A DNA stretch of 64,000 nt, taken from contig NZ_JADPIE010000007.1 of NCBI RefSeq assembly GCF_015666175.1, forward strand, positions 124,001 to 188,000, in the 5' to 3' direction. How positions within the stretch are numbered: position 1 is the first letter of the stretch; every line of letters starts with the position of its first letter. The translations under genes and the position numbers were made by a program. The notes beneath the pieces were generated by a model. That model worked only from the letters and a program-made list of their open reading frames with translations, ran no database searches and was not told the origin of the DNA. This DNA is from Halonatronomonas betaini. GTDB taxonomy: Bacteria; Bacillota; Halanaerobiia; Halanaerobiales; Halarsenatibacteraceae. Of the stretch, positions 26,669 to 34,791 are shown in pieces.

Positions 26669-28183
26669 GTGTTAAAAAAGAGTATTATAGTAGTTATGAC
26701 ATTTTTATTGGTTCTAGGTTTTATGGCTCCTGCACCTGCAGCAGCTGAGGCCAGAACAGATCTAATCTGGGGTGGTCCTCAGGATCCAGATTCACTGGAC
26801 CCGAGACTGACAACTTCTGCTTATTCAGAAGAGGTATTGGAATTAGTCTTTAATTCATTAATCTATCCTAATGCTGATTTGGAAATGGAATTTGACCTGG
26901 CAACTGATTTAGAAACTCCTGACGATACTACCTATATTTTTTCATTAAGAGAAGATGTAACCTGGCATGATGGTGAGCCTTTTACCGCCCATGATGTTGT
27001 CTTTACCTATGAGACTATGATGAATGAAGATTTTGGTTCACCTCATAGAACTAGAATCGATATGGATACTATTGAGGCTTTAGATGATTATACAGTTAAA
27101 ATAACAACTGCTGAGCCAAATGCAGCAGCCTGGACTGGTTTCCGCCGCTTTATTGTTCCAGAACATTTAGCCCCTGCTGACCCTTATGATGAGGGTGAAG
27201 GCACCTTTGCTTTTAATCCAGTTGGAACAGGACCATATACATTAGCTGAATGGAATCCTAATGATTTTATAAGACTGGAAAGATATGATGATTATTTTGA
27301 TGGACCTGCTAATTTAGAGACAATTATTCGCCGTGATATCCCAGAGGGAGAAACCAGACTTGCAGAATTATTAGCAGGGAGCATTGATTTTACACAGCCT
27401 CCAGAAAGAGATATAGATATGATTGATGAAGATCCAGATTTTACTCTGCAGATGTCAGGGACTTTAAATTATTTCCCTGTGGCTATAAATCATGCCCATC
27501 CAGATCATGATATTTTAAATGATGTTAGAGTTAGAAAAGCATTGAATTATGCACTTGATAAAGAGGCTATAGTTAGTCATGTCTGGCCAACAGCTTCAGT
27601 TATGCATAACCCTATTATTGCTGGAACCTGGGCCTATGATGAAGAGGCAACTTATAAATATGAATATAATCCTGAAAAAGCTAAAGAATTGTTAGCAGAA
27701 GCTGGATATGAAGATGGTCTGGAAATAACAATCACAATGTCCAATAGCACTGAGAATGTTCAGTTTGGAGAAATTGCCAGAAGTTATTATGAGGCCGTAG
27801 GTATAGAGCTTGTAGCTGATACTATGGAATTTAGTGCAGCCTTATCAAAAATTCTCGATGGTGATTTTGAGTTATATCATATGGGCTCAACTGGCATGTA
27901 TGATCCCCATGATTTCATGAATAGATTTACACATGGTGAAGGTGTTACTGGTTATAATAATCCTGAGTTCAATGAATTAGTTGATCAGGCAGTTAGGATA
28001 ATCGATGATCAGGACGCCAGAAGAGAATTGTATTCAGAAGCACAGAGGATTATGACTGAAGACGCATATAATGTTCCTTTAAGAAATAGCCAGATGTGGA
28101 TGGCCTGGGACAGTGATTTCAATTTTGATTATAACTATGTTGAGAGAAGTCGAAATCTTATCGATGCCTACTGGTCAGAATAA
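26669..28183 (+). CDS. peptide ABC transporter substrate-binding protein
   Basis: 504 aa, SBP_bac_5 (DppA/OppA) family. Signal peptide 1-26 (APAAAEA) without a lipobox cysteine, so a soluble periplasmic protein, consistent with a diderm cell. Core motifs: DPDSLDPRLTTSAYSEEVLELVFNSL-like opening, the family-typical TYIFSLREDVTWHDGEPFTAHDVVFTYE (in parts) and NPVGTGPYTL. GTG start with GGAGG 7 nt upstream. The 128 bp before it hold no second gene. A terminator-like hairpin follows, so it may be made in excess over the permeases. Position suggests muropeptide or dipeptide binding. Confidence 0.92.
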   Translation: MLKKSIIVVMTFLLVLGFMAPAPAAAEARTDLIWGGPQDPDSLDPRLTTSAYSEEVLELVFNSLIYPNADLEMEFDLATDLETPDDTTYIFSLREDVTWHDGEPFTAHDVVFTYETMMNEDFGSPHRTRIDMDTIEALDDYTVKITTAEPNAAAWTGFRRFIVPEHLAPADPYDEGEGTFAFNPVGTGPYTLAEWNPNDFIRLERYDDYFDGPANLETIIRRDIPEGETRLAELLAGSIDFTQPPERDIDMIDEDPDFTLQMSGTLNYFPVAINHAHPDHDILNDVRVRKALNYALDKEAIVSHVWPTASVMHNPIIAGTWAYDEEATYKYEYNPEKAKELLAEAGYEDGLEITITMSNSTENVQFGEIARSYYEAVGIELVADTMEFSAALSKILDGDFELYHMGSTGMYDPHDFMNRFTHGEGVTGYNNPEFNELVDQAVRIIDDQDARRELYSEAQRIMTEDAYNVPLRNSQMWMAWDSDFNFDYNYVERSRNLIDAYWSE

Positions 28184-28212
28184 CTGAAATAGATAATTTG
28201 TTAATATAATAA

Positions 28213-28244
28213 AGGGCAGGCAGTATGATCTGTCTGCTCTTTTT
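28213..28244 (+). terminator. terminator/attenuator between binding protein and permeases
   Basis: 11-bp stem AGGGCAGGCAG/CTGTCTGCTCT (G-U pairs allowed) with a 6-nt loop, followed by TTTTT. Placement after the binding-protein gene is typical of partial terminators that raise binding protein over permease. Confidence 0.78.
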
Positions 28245-28280
28245 ACAATCAATAAAGATTTTTTGAGGAGATGTTGCTGG

Positions 28281-29201
28281 ATGCATATTTATATTTTAAA
28301 AAGGATAATTCAGGTGATTCCTGTACTTCTGTTAGTCACATTGATTACTTTTTCATTGGTACATTTAACTCCTGGAGATCCTGCTATTATGAGAGCAGGT
28401 GAGGATGCTACAGCTGAACAGGTGGAGTCCATAAGAGAATCAATGGGTTTAAACCGGCCAGTACATATGCAGTATTTAAACTGGATTGGAGGGCTTTTTC
28501 GTGGAGATTTAGGATATTCTCTCCAGGATGGTAGACCGGTTTTTATTACCCTGATTAGAAGATTGCCTGCTACCATCCAGCTAGTTATAGCATCTTTTAT
28601 TGTCTCTATTGGAATTGGGATACCAATAGGTATTCTTTCTGCAGTTAAACAGAATACCTTTGCTGATTCATTTGCCAGGATATTTGCGCTTTTAGGTTTA
28701 TCTATGCCTAATTTTTGGATAGGTTTAATGTTAATGCTTTTATTATCATACAGGTTAAGGCTTTTGCCTGCCAGTGGTTCAGGTTCAATGCTCCATTTGA
28801 TAATGCCAGCAATAGCTTTGGGTTTACCTGCGGCAGGAGTTATTACAAGGTTAACCAGGTCCAGCATGTTAGAAGTTCTCAAAGAAGATTATATCAGAAC
28901 TGCCCAGTCAAAGGGATTAAAAAATCAGACTGTTATTTATAAACATGCTCTCAAAAATGCTATGCTGCCAGTAATTACTGTAATAGGCATACAGCTAGGC
29001 TCCCGGCTTGGAGGTTCTGTTATAATTGAAAGTGTTTTTGCTTATCCTGGAATTGGTCGATTTGCTTACCTCAGATTATTGGCTAGAGATTATCCCATGA
29101 TTATGGGTAATTTACTTATTTTTGCTTTTATTTTCATACTAATTAATCTTTTAACTGATATTCTTTATGGTTTTATTGAACCCAGGATTCGCTATGAATA
29201 A
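28281..29201 (+). CDS. peptide ABC transporter permease (DppB type)
   Basis: 306 aa inner-membrane permease with six predicted helices. The opening MHIYILKRIIQVIPVLLLVTLITF and the LTPGDPA segment are standard for DppB/OppB, and the EAA loop (YIRTAQSKGLKNQTVIYKHALKNAMLP, in parts) marks the ATPase docking site. ATG 28281 is preferred over the upstream TTG at 28263 because GAGGAG lies 10 nt before it and the hydrophobic helix then starts at once. The docking loop is intact although no ATPase gene is nearby. Confidence 0.92.
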   Translation: MHIYILKRIIQVIPVLLLVTLITFSLVHLTPGDPAIMRAGEDATAEQVESIRESMGLNRPVHMQYLNWIGGLFRGDLGYSLQDGRPVFITLIRRLPATIQLVIASFIVSIGIGIPIGILSAVKQNTFADSFARIFALLGLSMPNFWIGLMLMLLLSYRLRLLPASGSGSMLHLIMPAIALGLPAAGVITRLTRSSMLEVLKEDYIRTAQSKGLKNQTVIYKHALKNAMLPVITVIGIQLGSRLGGSVIIESVFAYPGIGRFAYLRLLARDYPMIMGNLLIFAFIFILINLLTDILYGFIEPRIRYE

Positions 29202-29224
29202 TTTGATGATTGGAGGAATAGCTA

Positions 29225-30127
29225 ATGCAATCGACTGAAAAATTAAAAGATAATAAATCAGGAAAAGATAAAAATGAGAAAAGGAGCATGAGTTTTCGTA
29301 AAGATGCTTTTAGAAGATTTAAAAAGAGTCCAACAGCTATTGTAGGTCTAATAATTGTTATTATATTTATTGGTATTGCTGTTTTAGGACCATATATAAC
29401 CCCTCATAATCCCTTTGAACAGAATATAATTAATGCCCATCAGGGACCCTCTGCTGAATTCTGGTTAGGCACTGATTTTTTTGGTAGAGATATTTTAAGT
29501 AGAATTATTTATGGGGCAAGAATTTCTTTGATGGTAGGTTTAAGCGTTGTAATGCTTCGGGCAGCCATAGGAATTATTGTTGGCTTGATTGCCGGTTATT
29601 ATGGTGGCTGGATTGAGAATATCTTAATGAGAATAGTTGACGCCTTTATAGCATTTCCTGGAATAATTCTGGCTATGGCTATAATGGCAATTAGAGGTCA
29701 GGGGATAGAAAATGTAATTATTGCTCTAACAGTTGTCGGTTGGCCAACCTTTGCCAGACTTGTTAGAAGTGAGGTCATTTCATTAAAGGAAAGAGAATAT
29801 GTCTGGGCAGCTAAAGGGATAGGCTTAAATGACATAAAGATAATGATGAATCATATTCTGCCAAATTGTCTTTCTACTATTATTGTTTATGCAACTCTAG
29901 GTATAGCTTATCCAATAATAGCAGAGGCCGGCTTAAGCTTTTTAGGCCTGGGAGCAACACCACAACAGGCAACCTGGGGTTTCCAAATGTCACTTGAGCG
30001 TCAATATATGAGAACTGCCTGGTGGGGGGTAACATTTCCAGGTTTATCCCTTATGACAGTTGTTCTAGGTTTTAATCTGCTTGGTGATGGACTCAGGGAT
30101 ATACTTGATCCAAAGATGCGGGAATAG
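29225..30127 (+). CDS. peptide ABC transporter permease (DppC type)
   Basis: 300 aa. A charged cytoplasmic N-terminus (about 1-38) carries the OppC_N motif FRRFKKSPTAIVGLIIV, then helices at about 40-62, 100-130, 140-165, 210-235 and 265-285. EAA loop: YVWAAKGIGLNDIKIMMNHILPN, followed by AEAGLSFLGLGATPQQATWG. It partners with the preceding permease. A strong terminator follows, ending the operon; DppD/DppF-type ATPases are not in the window and must come from elsewhere. Confidence 0.92.
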   Translation: MQSTEKLKDNKSGKDKNEKRSMSFRKDAFRRFKKSPTAIVGLIIVIIFIGIAVLGPYITPHNPFEQNIINAHQGPSAEFWLGTDFFGRDILSRIIYGARISLMVGLSVVMLRAAIGIIVGLIAGYYGGWIENILMRIVDAFIAFPGIILAMAIMAIRGQGIENVIIALTVVGWPTFARLVRSEVISLKEREYVWAAKGIGLNDIKIMMNHILPNCLSTIIVYATLGIAYPIIAEAGLSFLGLGATPQQATWGFQMSLERQYMRTAWWGVTFPGLSLMTVVLGFNLLGDGLRDILDPKMRE

Positions 30128-30191
30128 TTTTCAAGTTTTTGTTTATTAGATTGACCAGGCTAATATTTTCTAAGATATATATGATTTAGAG

Positions 30192-30228
30192 ATCTCGACT
30201 GGGAGTAAGCTGACAGTCGGGATTTTTT
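30192..30228 (+). terminator. rho-independent terminator ending the transporter operon
   Basis: 10-bp stem ATCTCGACTG/CAGTCGGGAT (one G-U pair) around a 12-nt loop, followed by TTTTT. The rest of the 256-bp gap to the RpiR gene is very AT-rich and holds no gene that I can see. Confidence 0.85.
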
Positions 30229-30383
30229 ATTGCACGTTTTTATTATAGAGCAATAATATTTTTTTATTAATAAATAAGATTTTATGAAGGTATTTTATAT
30301 TTTAAAGAGAATACTATTAATATGGATTATATTAGTTGGTTAATGATTAAAAGGTTTCTAATATACAAAGGAGGTTTTTATTT

Positions 30384-31250
30384 TTGGGAAACTCAAATCG
30401 GTTATCAAGAGAGATATTACAGATAAAATCACATATGGACTCATTGAAACCAGCAGAAAAGCGAGTTGCTGAGTATGTAATGGAACATGCTGATGAGGTA
30501 GTTTATTCTTCGATTACAAATCTGGCAAATGAAATTGGCGTCTCAGAAGCGACGATAGTTAAATTCTGTCAGCGAGTGGGGTATTCTGGTTATCAGGAAC
30601 TAAAAATTATGCTGGCCAGATCTGATCGAGAATCTGATGACCAGGAGATAATTTATGGGGCAATTGAGCCTGGAGATTCAATTGGTCAGCTTAAAGATAA
30701 ACTATTTCAGATCTATGATGAATCGCTCGAGAGTACACATAAGTTAATTGATGATGGTTTATATCAGAAAGTAGTGGAAAAGATTTTATCGGCTAGAAGA
30801 CTTTATTTCTTTGGTTATGGGGCATCTGGAATAGTTGCAAGGGATGCTGAATTAAAGTTTGTTAGAATTGGCCTGCCAGCCATTGCTATGACTGACAGTC
30901 ACAATCAAAAAACAGTGGCTTCACTATTAAAACCAGATGATTTAGTAGTGGCTATCTCTGACTCTGGACGGACAAGGGAATTAATTGAGGTTCTCGATAT
31001 TCTAGATGAAATTGATTGTCAGCGGGTTGCAATCACCTCCCAGGTTGGTTCACCTGTCAGTGAAAGGTCTGAGATAACCCTGCTGACTTCTTCAAGGGAG
31101 ACTCCTTATAGAGGGAGCGCAATAGCCTCAAGAATAGCCCAGCTTGCAGTGATCGATATTTTATTTCTGGCGACAGCACTTGCAAATCATGATGAAACAA
31201 CTGCAGCTTTGCAAAAGACTAGAGAAGCAATGCAGATCAGCAAAGAGTAG
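30384..31250 (+). CDS. MurR/RpiR-family transcriptional regulator
   Basis: 288 aa. N-terminal HTH_6 (LTNLANEIGVSEATIVKFCQRVGYSGY, in parts, about 45-70) and C-terminal SIS sugar-phosphate isomerase-like domain (about 125-265, with FGYGASGIVARDAELKF and VAISDSGRTRELIEV). SIS regulators of this family sense phosphosugars; MurR senses MurNAc-6-phosphate. That fits AnmK three genes downstream, whose product is MurNAc-6-phosphate. TTG start with AAGGAGG 9 nt upstream. No MurQ etherase is present here. Confidence 0.9.
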   Translation: MGNSNRLSREILQIKSHMDSLKPAEKRVAEYVMEHADEVVYSSITNLANEIGVSEATIVKFCQRVGYSGYQELKIMLARSDRESDDQEIIYGAIEPGDSIGQLKDKLFQIYDESLESTHKLIDDGLYQKVVEKILSARRLYFFGYGASGIVARDAELKFVRIGLPAIAMTDSHNQKTVASLLKPDDLVVAISDSGRTRELIEVLDILDEIDCQRVAITSQVGSPVSERSEITLLTSSRETPYRGSAIASRIAQLAVIDILFLATALANHDETTAALQKTREAMQISKE

Positions 31251-31272
31251 AGACTGGAGGATATAACATAAA

Positions 31273-32223
31273 ATGATAATAAAAGAACTAAAAAAAGTTG
31301 AAGATTTAGATGCAGGAATTAAACTATGGAACAAGAATTATACTAAATACAGCCTTGAAAGAGATTTATATCGTCAGAATTTGCTGGCTCCATATTCAGG
31401 CCTTCAGATTAGATTATTTGGAGGTTTTGAGAATAACAGGCTAATAGCTTTTGCAGCTATCAAGCAGCCAGTTGAGGAGCTAACTAATTATGTTGGCCCA
31501 GAAAGAGGCTGGATTTCTCTGCTTGTTGCTGAAAGTGGAGCTGGTTCTACTGACTGGAAAGAACTGCTAGCTTATGTCACTAAAGAACTTAAAAATTTTG
31601 GAGCTAGATTTATTAGTTATGGCCAGGATCCCCAGAACTTCCTGCCTGGATTGCCAGTAGATTATGAATCTGAAAAGACTGCCTGGTTAGAAGCAGGTTT
31701 TCAGGATGCTGGTCTGGAATCTGATCTAAGAAGAGTTTATAAATCAGAGCCTGATGCTAGAGACTTTTCCGATGATAGTTATCTGGTTCGTCAGTCAGAA
31801 GTGACTGACAGGAGAAATTTATTAGAATTTTTAAAAGAAGAGTTTCCAGGCCGCTGGCAGTATGAAGCTGAAAATATTAGTTGCTGGCCTGGGGGTATTC
31901 AGGATTATTATTTACTATTAAAGAAAAAGGCCATTATAGGTTTTGCCAGAACTAATCGCCAGGATGGGTTTTATAGAGGCCCTAATGTTAATTTTGGAGG
32001 TGTTTCTGGAGAGACATTTGCAGGATTAGGCCCTCTAGGTATTGCTGAAAACTGGCGAGGTCAGGGTTTAAGCACTCCTTTTTTACAGCAGATTTTAAAA
32101 CAATTGTATAATGATGGATATAAAGAGATAACAATCGACTGGACTACTCTTGTAGAATATTATAAAAGATTTGGTTATGAAGTTGTTCATCAATATATTC
32201 CTCTCCAGAAGGAGTTGAATTAA
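31273..32223 (+). CDS. tandem GNAT acetyltransferase
   Basis: 316 aa with two GNAT-like halves. The second (about 170-316) has the acetyl-CoA loop LGIAENWRGQGLSTPFL followed by the usual DWTTLVEYYKRFGYE end. The first half (about 1-150) keeps the fold pattern but has no clear R/Q-x-x-G-x-G/A loop, so only the second is likely catalytic. It lies 22 bp after the MurR-like gene and 2 bp before the serine hydrolase. Substrate unknown; an amino-sugar or D-amino-acid product of cell-wall breakdown is possible. Confidence 0.8.
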   Translation: MIIKELKKVEDLDAGIKLWNKNYTKYSLERDLYRQNLLAPYSGLQIRLFGGFENNRLIAFAAIKQPVEELTNYVGPERGWISLLVAESGAGSTDWKELLAYVTKELKNFGARFISYGQDPQNFLPGLPVDYESEKTAWLEAGFQDAGLESDLRRVYKSEPDARDFSDDSYLVRQSEVTDRRNLLEFLKEEFPGRWQYEAENISCWPGGIQDYYLLLKKKAIIGFARTNRQDGFYRGPNVNFGGVSGETFAGLGPLGIAENWRGQGLSTPFLQQILKQLYNDGYKEITIDWTTLVEYYKRFGYEVVHQYIPLQKELN

Positions 32224-32225
32224 AA

Positions 32226-33473
32226 ATGAGAAATTACTTTAAAAAGCAGGTTTCTCGTAAGGGCAAAGCTTCAAAGATTTCCAGCTCCAAAAAAGCCAGG
32301 GATTATAATTTAAAACTAGATAAAGTTGCCTGTAATGAAATTAATCAATTTATGGAAACTGCAGTCGAGTCAGGTGTTTTTCCTGGTGCTGTTTTAGGTA
32401 TTGCCCAGGGAGATAAATTGATTTATAGTCAGGCATTTGGCAGGAAATCATATGATGACGATTCCAGGGTTAAACTTGATACAGTGTATGATCTAGCCTC
32501 GTTGACAAAGGTTTTAATAACTACAACCGGGATTATGCAATTAAATGAAACAGGGAGGCTAAATCTCCATGATTATTTAAAAGACTTTTTTCCTGAGATA
32601 AGTAAAGAGCTTGAAGATATAAGGGTTGATCAGTTAATGACCCATACCTCTGGTCTGCCAGCAATAGTTCAGTTATGGAAAGAGCCTGGAGATAAAGAAG
32701 CAGTTCTGGAATATCTATTGAATTTAGAACCAGAAGCTGAGCCAGGTCAACAGATTGTTTATAGTGATCCTAATTTCTTACTTTTAGGTTTTATTATAGA
32801 GAAAATTTTAGGTTTAAGCCTTGATGAATATGCCAGAGAATATATAATTGGTCCTGCTGGCCTTAAAAAGACTGGCTTTAATCCATTAGATAATATTGAA
32901 GATCTGACAAAGGAAAATATTGCTCCAACTGAATATTGTGACTGGCGGGAGAAACAGATTCACGGTGAGGTTCATGATGAGAATTGTGCTTTTCTTGACG
33001 GTGTTAGTGGCCAGGCCGGTTTATTTTCAAATGTTAATGATTTAGTTAAACTGGTGGCAATGATCTTTAACCAGGATGAAAAGGAAATTAATCTTTTATC
33101 ACCGGCCAGCAGTAGAATCCTGGCCAGGACTTATACCAGAAAGAATGGTGAAAGACGAGGGTTAGGCTGGGATAAAGGAGGCAATATTAGGTCTTCATCT
33201 GGAATATACTTTGGCAGTAAAGCCTCTGGTCATACTGGCTTTACTGGAACATCAATCTGGACATTGCCAGAGAGTGGATTGACTGTGATTCTGCTTTCAA
33301 ACAGAGTTAATGGTGGCAGAGAGAACCAGGAGATTATTAAACTAAGGCCTAGATTGCACAATTTGATTTATAGCTTACTGAGTGAGGACAACCATAATAC
33401 TGAGCCGATTGGATTCCAGATAGCTAGAGATAATGACAATAATGATTTTTCTTCAGGATTAAAGGAGAGATAA
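32226..33473 (+). CDS. class C beta-lactamase-family serine hydrolase (AmiE-like?)
   Basis: 415 aa. SxxK in DLASLTKVL (S92, K95), the tyrosine loop as VYSDPNF (Y179; YSD in place of YxN) and the HTG box in SGHTGFTGTSIW. The basic N-terminus (about 1-30) has no hydrophobic core, so export by Sec is unlikely. Bacillus AmiE (YbbE), a MurNAc-L-Ala amidase, belongs to this serine hydrolase family and sits with MurR. Here the gene is 1 bp upstream of anmK, which supports a similar role, but intracellular. Esterase activity is the alternative. Confidence 0.78.
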   Translation: MRNYFKKQVSRKGKASKISSSKKARDYNLKLDKVACNEINQFMETAVESGVFPGAVLGIAQGDKLIYSQAFGRKSYDDDSRVKLDTVYDLASLTKVLITTTGIMQLNETGRLNLHDYLKDFFPEISKELEDIRVDQLMTHTSGLPAIVQLWKEPGDKEAVLEYLLNLEPEAEPGQQIVYSDPNFLLLGFIIEKILGLSLDEYAREYIIGPAGLKKTGFNPLDNIEDLTKENIAPTEYCDWREKQIHGEVHDENCAFLDGVSGQAGLFSNVNDLVKLVAMIFNQDEKEINLLSPASSRILARTYTRKNGERRGLGWDKGGNIRSSSGIYFGSKASGHTGFTGTSIWTLPESGLTVILLSNRVNGGRENQEIIKLRPRLHNLIYSLLSEDNHNTEPIGFQIARDNDNNDFSSGLKER

Positions 33474-33474
33474 G

Positions 33475-34707
33475 ATGTTAAAGATTGCTGGAATAATGTC
33501 AGGTACATCTTTAGATGGGATTGATGTGGCAATAATTGAAACTGATAGGTTCGAGAGCTCTAAAGTAGAAATTATAGATTATTTTCAAAAAGAATATCCT
33601 GCAGAAATAAGAGAAAGAATTGATAAGATGATAAATAATCGTCACCTGGATGCAGGGATGGTTTTAGAAGAAGTAGCCAGTTTGAACCTGAAGCTTGGAG
33701 AACTCTATGCTGAGGCAGTCAGGACAGCCAGTTCTAAGGCTGGACTTCAATTATCAGAACTTGATTTAATTGGCTGTCATGGCCAGACTGTTTTTCATAA
33801 ACCTGGTGGCAGCAAGACTGTAAGCCTCCAGCTTGGTTCTGGATCTGTTATAGCTGAGCGGACCGGTGTTGATACAATTACTAATTTTAGGCTTAAAGAC
33901 ATCGCTGCCGGTGGGGAAGGAGCTCCCCTTGTGCCATTAATTGATTTTTTATTATATCGAAGCAGCCACAGCCATCGCTTTTTAGTAAATATAGGCGGAA
34001 TTGCCAACTATACCTGGCTGCCAGCTGATTGCAATCGCAGGGATGTTAGAGGGAGTGATACTGGTCCAGGTAATATGATGATAGATGCTGGAGTTCAGTT
34101 ACTAACTGATGGTAAGTCGAATTACGATAAAGATGGAGCTATAGCCAGCCAGGGTGAGCTCGATCAGATTTTATATGACCGTCTTTTTAAGCATGAATTT
34201 TTTGATAGAGCATACCCACGATCAACAGGACGGTATGATTTTGGCAGACAATATACTGAGAAAATGGTAAAAGAGGCTTATGCTAGAGGTGTAAAAGATA
34301 TTGATATTATAAGGACTTTAACAGAGTTTACTGCCAGTTCTCTGGTAGAAAGTTTTCAGGAGGAACTTGCTTCAGAAGAAATGATAACTTTAAAAAAGTC
34401 TGACTGTCTTGAGGTTATTATAAGTGGCGGTGGGAGTCATAATACAACTCTCCTTGAGTTAATTGAAAAAGAGATATCTGAAAGATTCCATAATTACCGA
34501 ACTGACTTGATTTCTCTTGCAGATAAAGATTATAGTCAATATGATATTCCGGCAATAGATGCCGATCAGAAAGAGGCTGTGGCCTTTGCACTTTTAGCCC
34601 GGGAATCTATCATGAAAAGACAGGGAAATCTTCCTTCTGTTACCGGGGCAAAAAACCCTGTGATTACAGGAGATCTGACACCTGGTGATACCGCTGACTT
34701 TGAATAG
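33475..34707 (+). CDS. anmK: anhydro-N-acetylmuramic acid kinase
   Basis: 410 aa, ASKHA-fold kinase that opens the 1,6-anhydro ring and makes MurNAc-6-phosphate. Family signatures: GIMSGTSLDGIDVAI at the start, GCHGQTVFH, NIGGIANYTW, GSDTGPGNMMIDA and the late ISGGGSHN. The length is slightly above that of E. coli AnmK (369 aa), owing to a charged insertion near 300-345 and a C-terminal tail. Presence implies lytic transglycosylases that form anhydro-muropeptides. Last gene of the cluster. Confidence 0.94.
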   Translation: MLKIAGIMSGTSLDGIDVAIIETDRFESSKVEIIDYFQKEYPAEIRERIDKMINNRHLDAGMVLEEVASLNLKLGELYAEAVRTASSKAGLQLSELDLIGCHGQTVFHKPGGSKTVSLQLGSGSVIAERTGVDTITNFRLKDIAAGGEGAPLVPLIDFLLYRSSHSHRFLVNIGGIANYTWLPADCNRRDVRGSDTGPGNMMIDAGVQLLTDGKSNYDKDGAIASQGELDQILYDRLFKHEFFDRAYPRSTGRYDFGRQYTEKMVKEAYARGVKDIDIIRTLTEFTASSLVESFQEELASEEMITLKKSDCLEVIISGGGSHNTTLLELIEKEISERFHNYRTDLISLADKDYSQYDIPAIDADQKEAVAFALLARESIMKRQGNLPSVTGAKNPVITGDLTPGDTADFE

Positions 34708-34791
34708 ATGCTTTTTATCATCTAGATATATGTTATAATTAATCTAATCTTAGGTAAAAAGTTTGATTAAGTATATAAAAGGAGAGATATC

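Noticed and set aside
34708-34728. Terminator after anmK
   Set aside because: Stem of only about 5 bp around GATGC...CATC with no T-tail after it.
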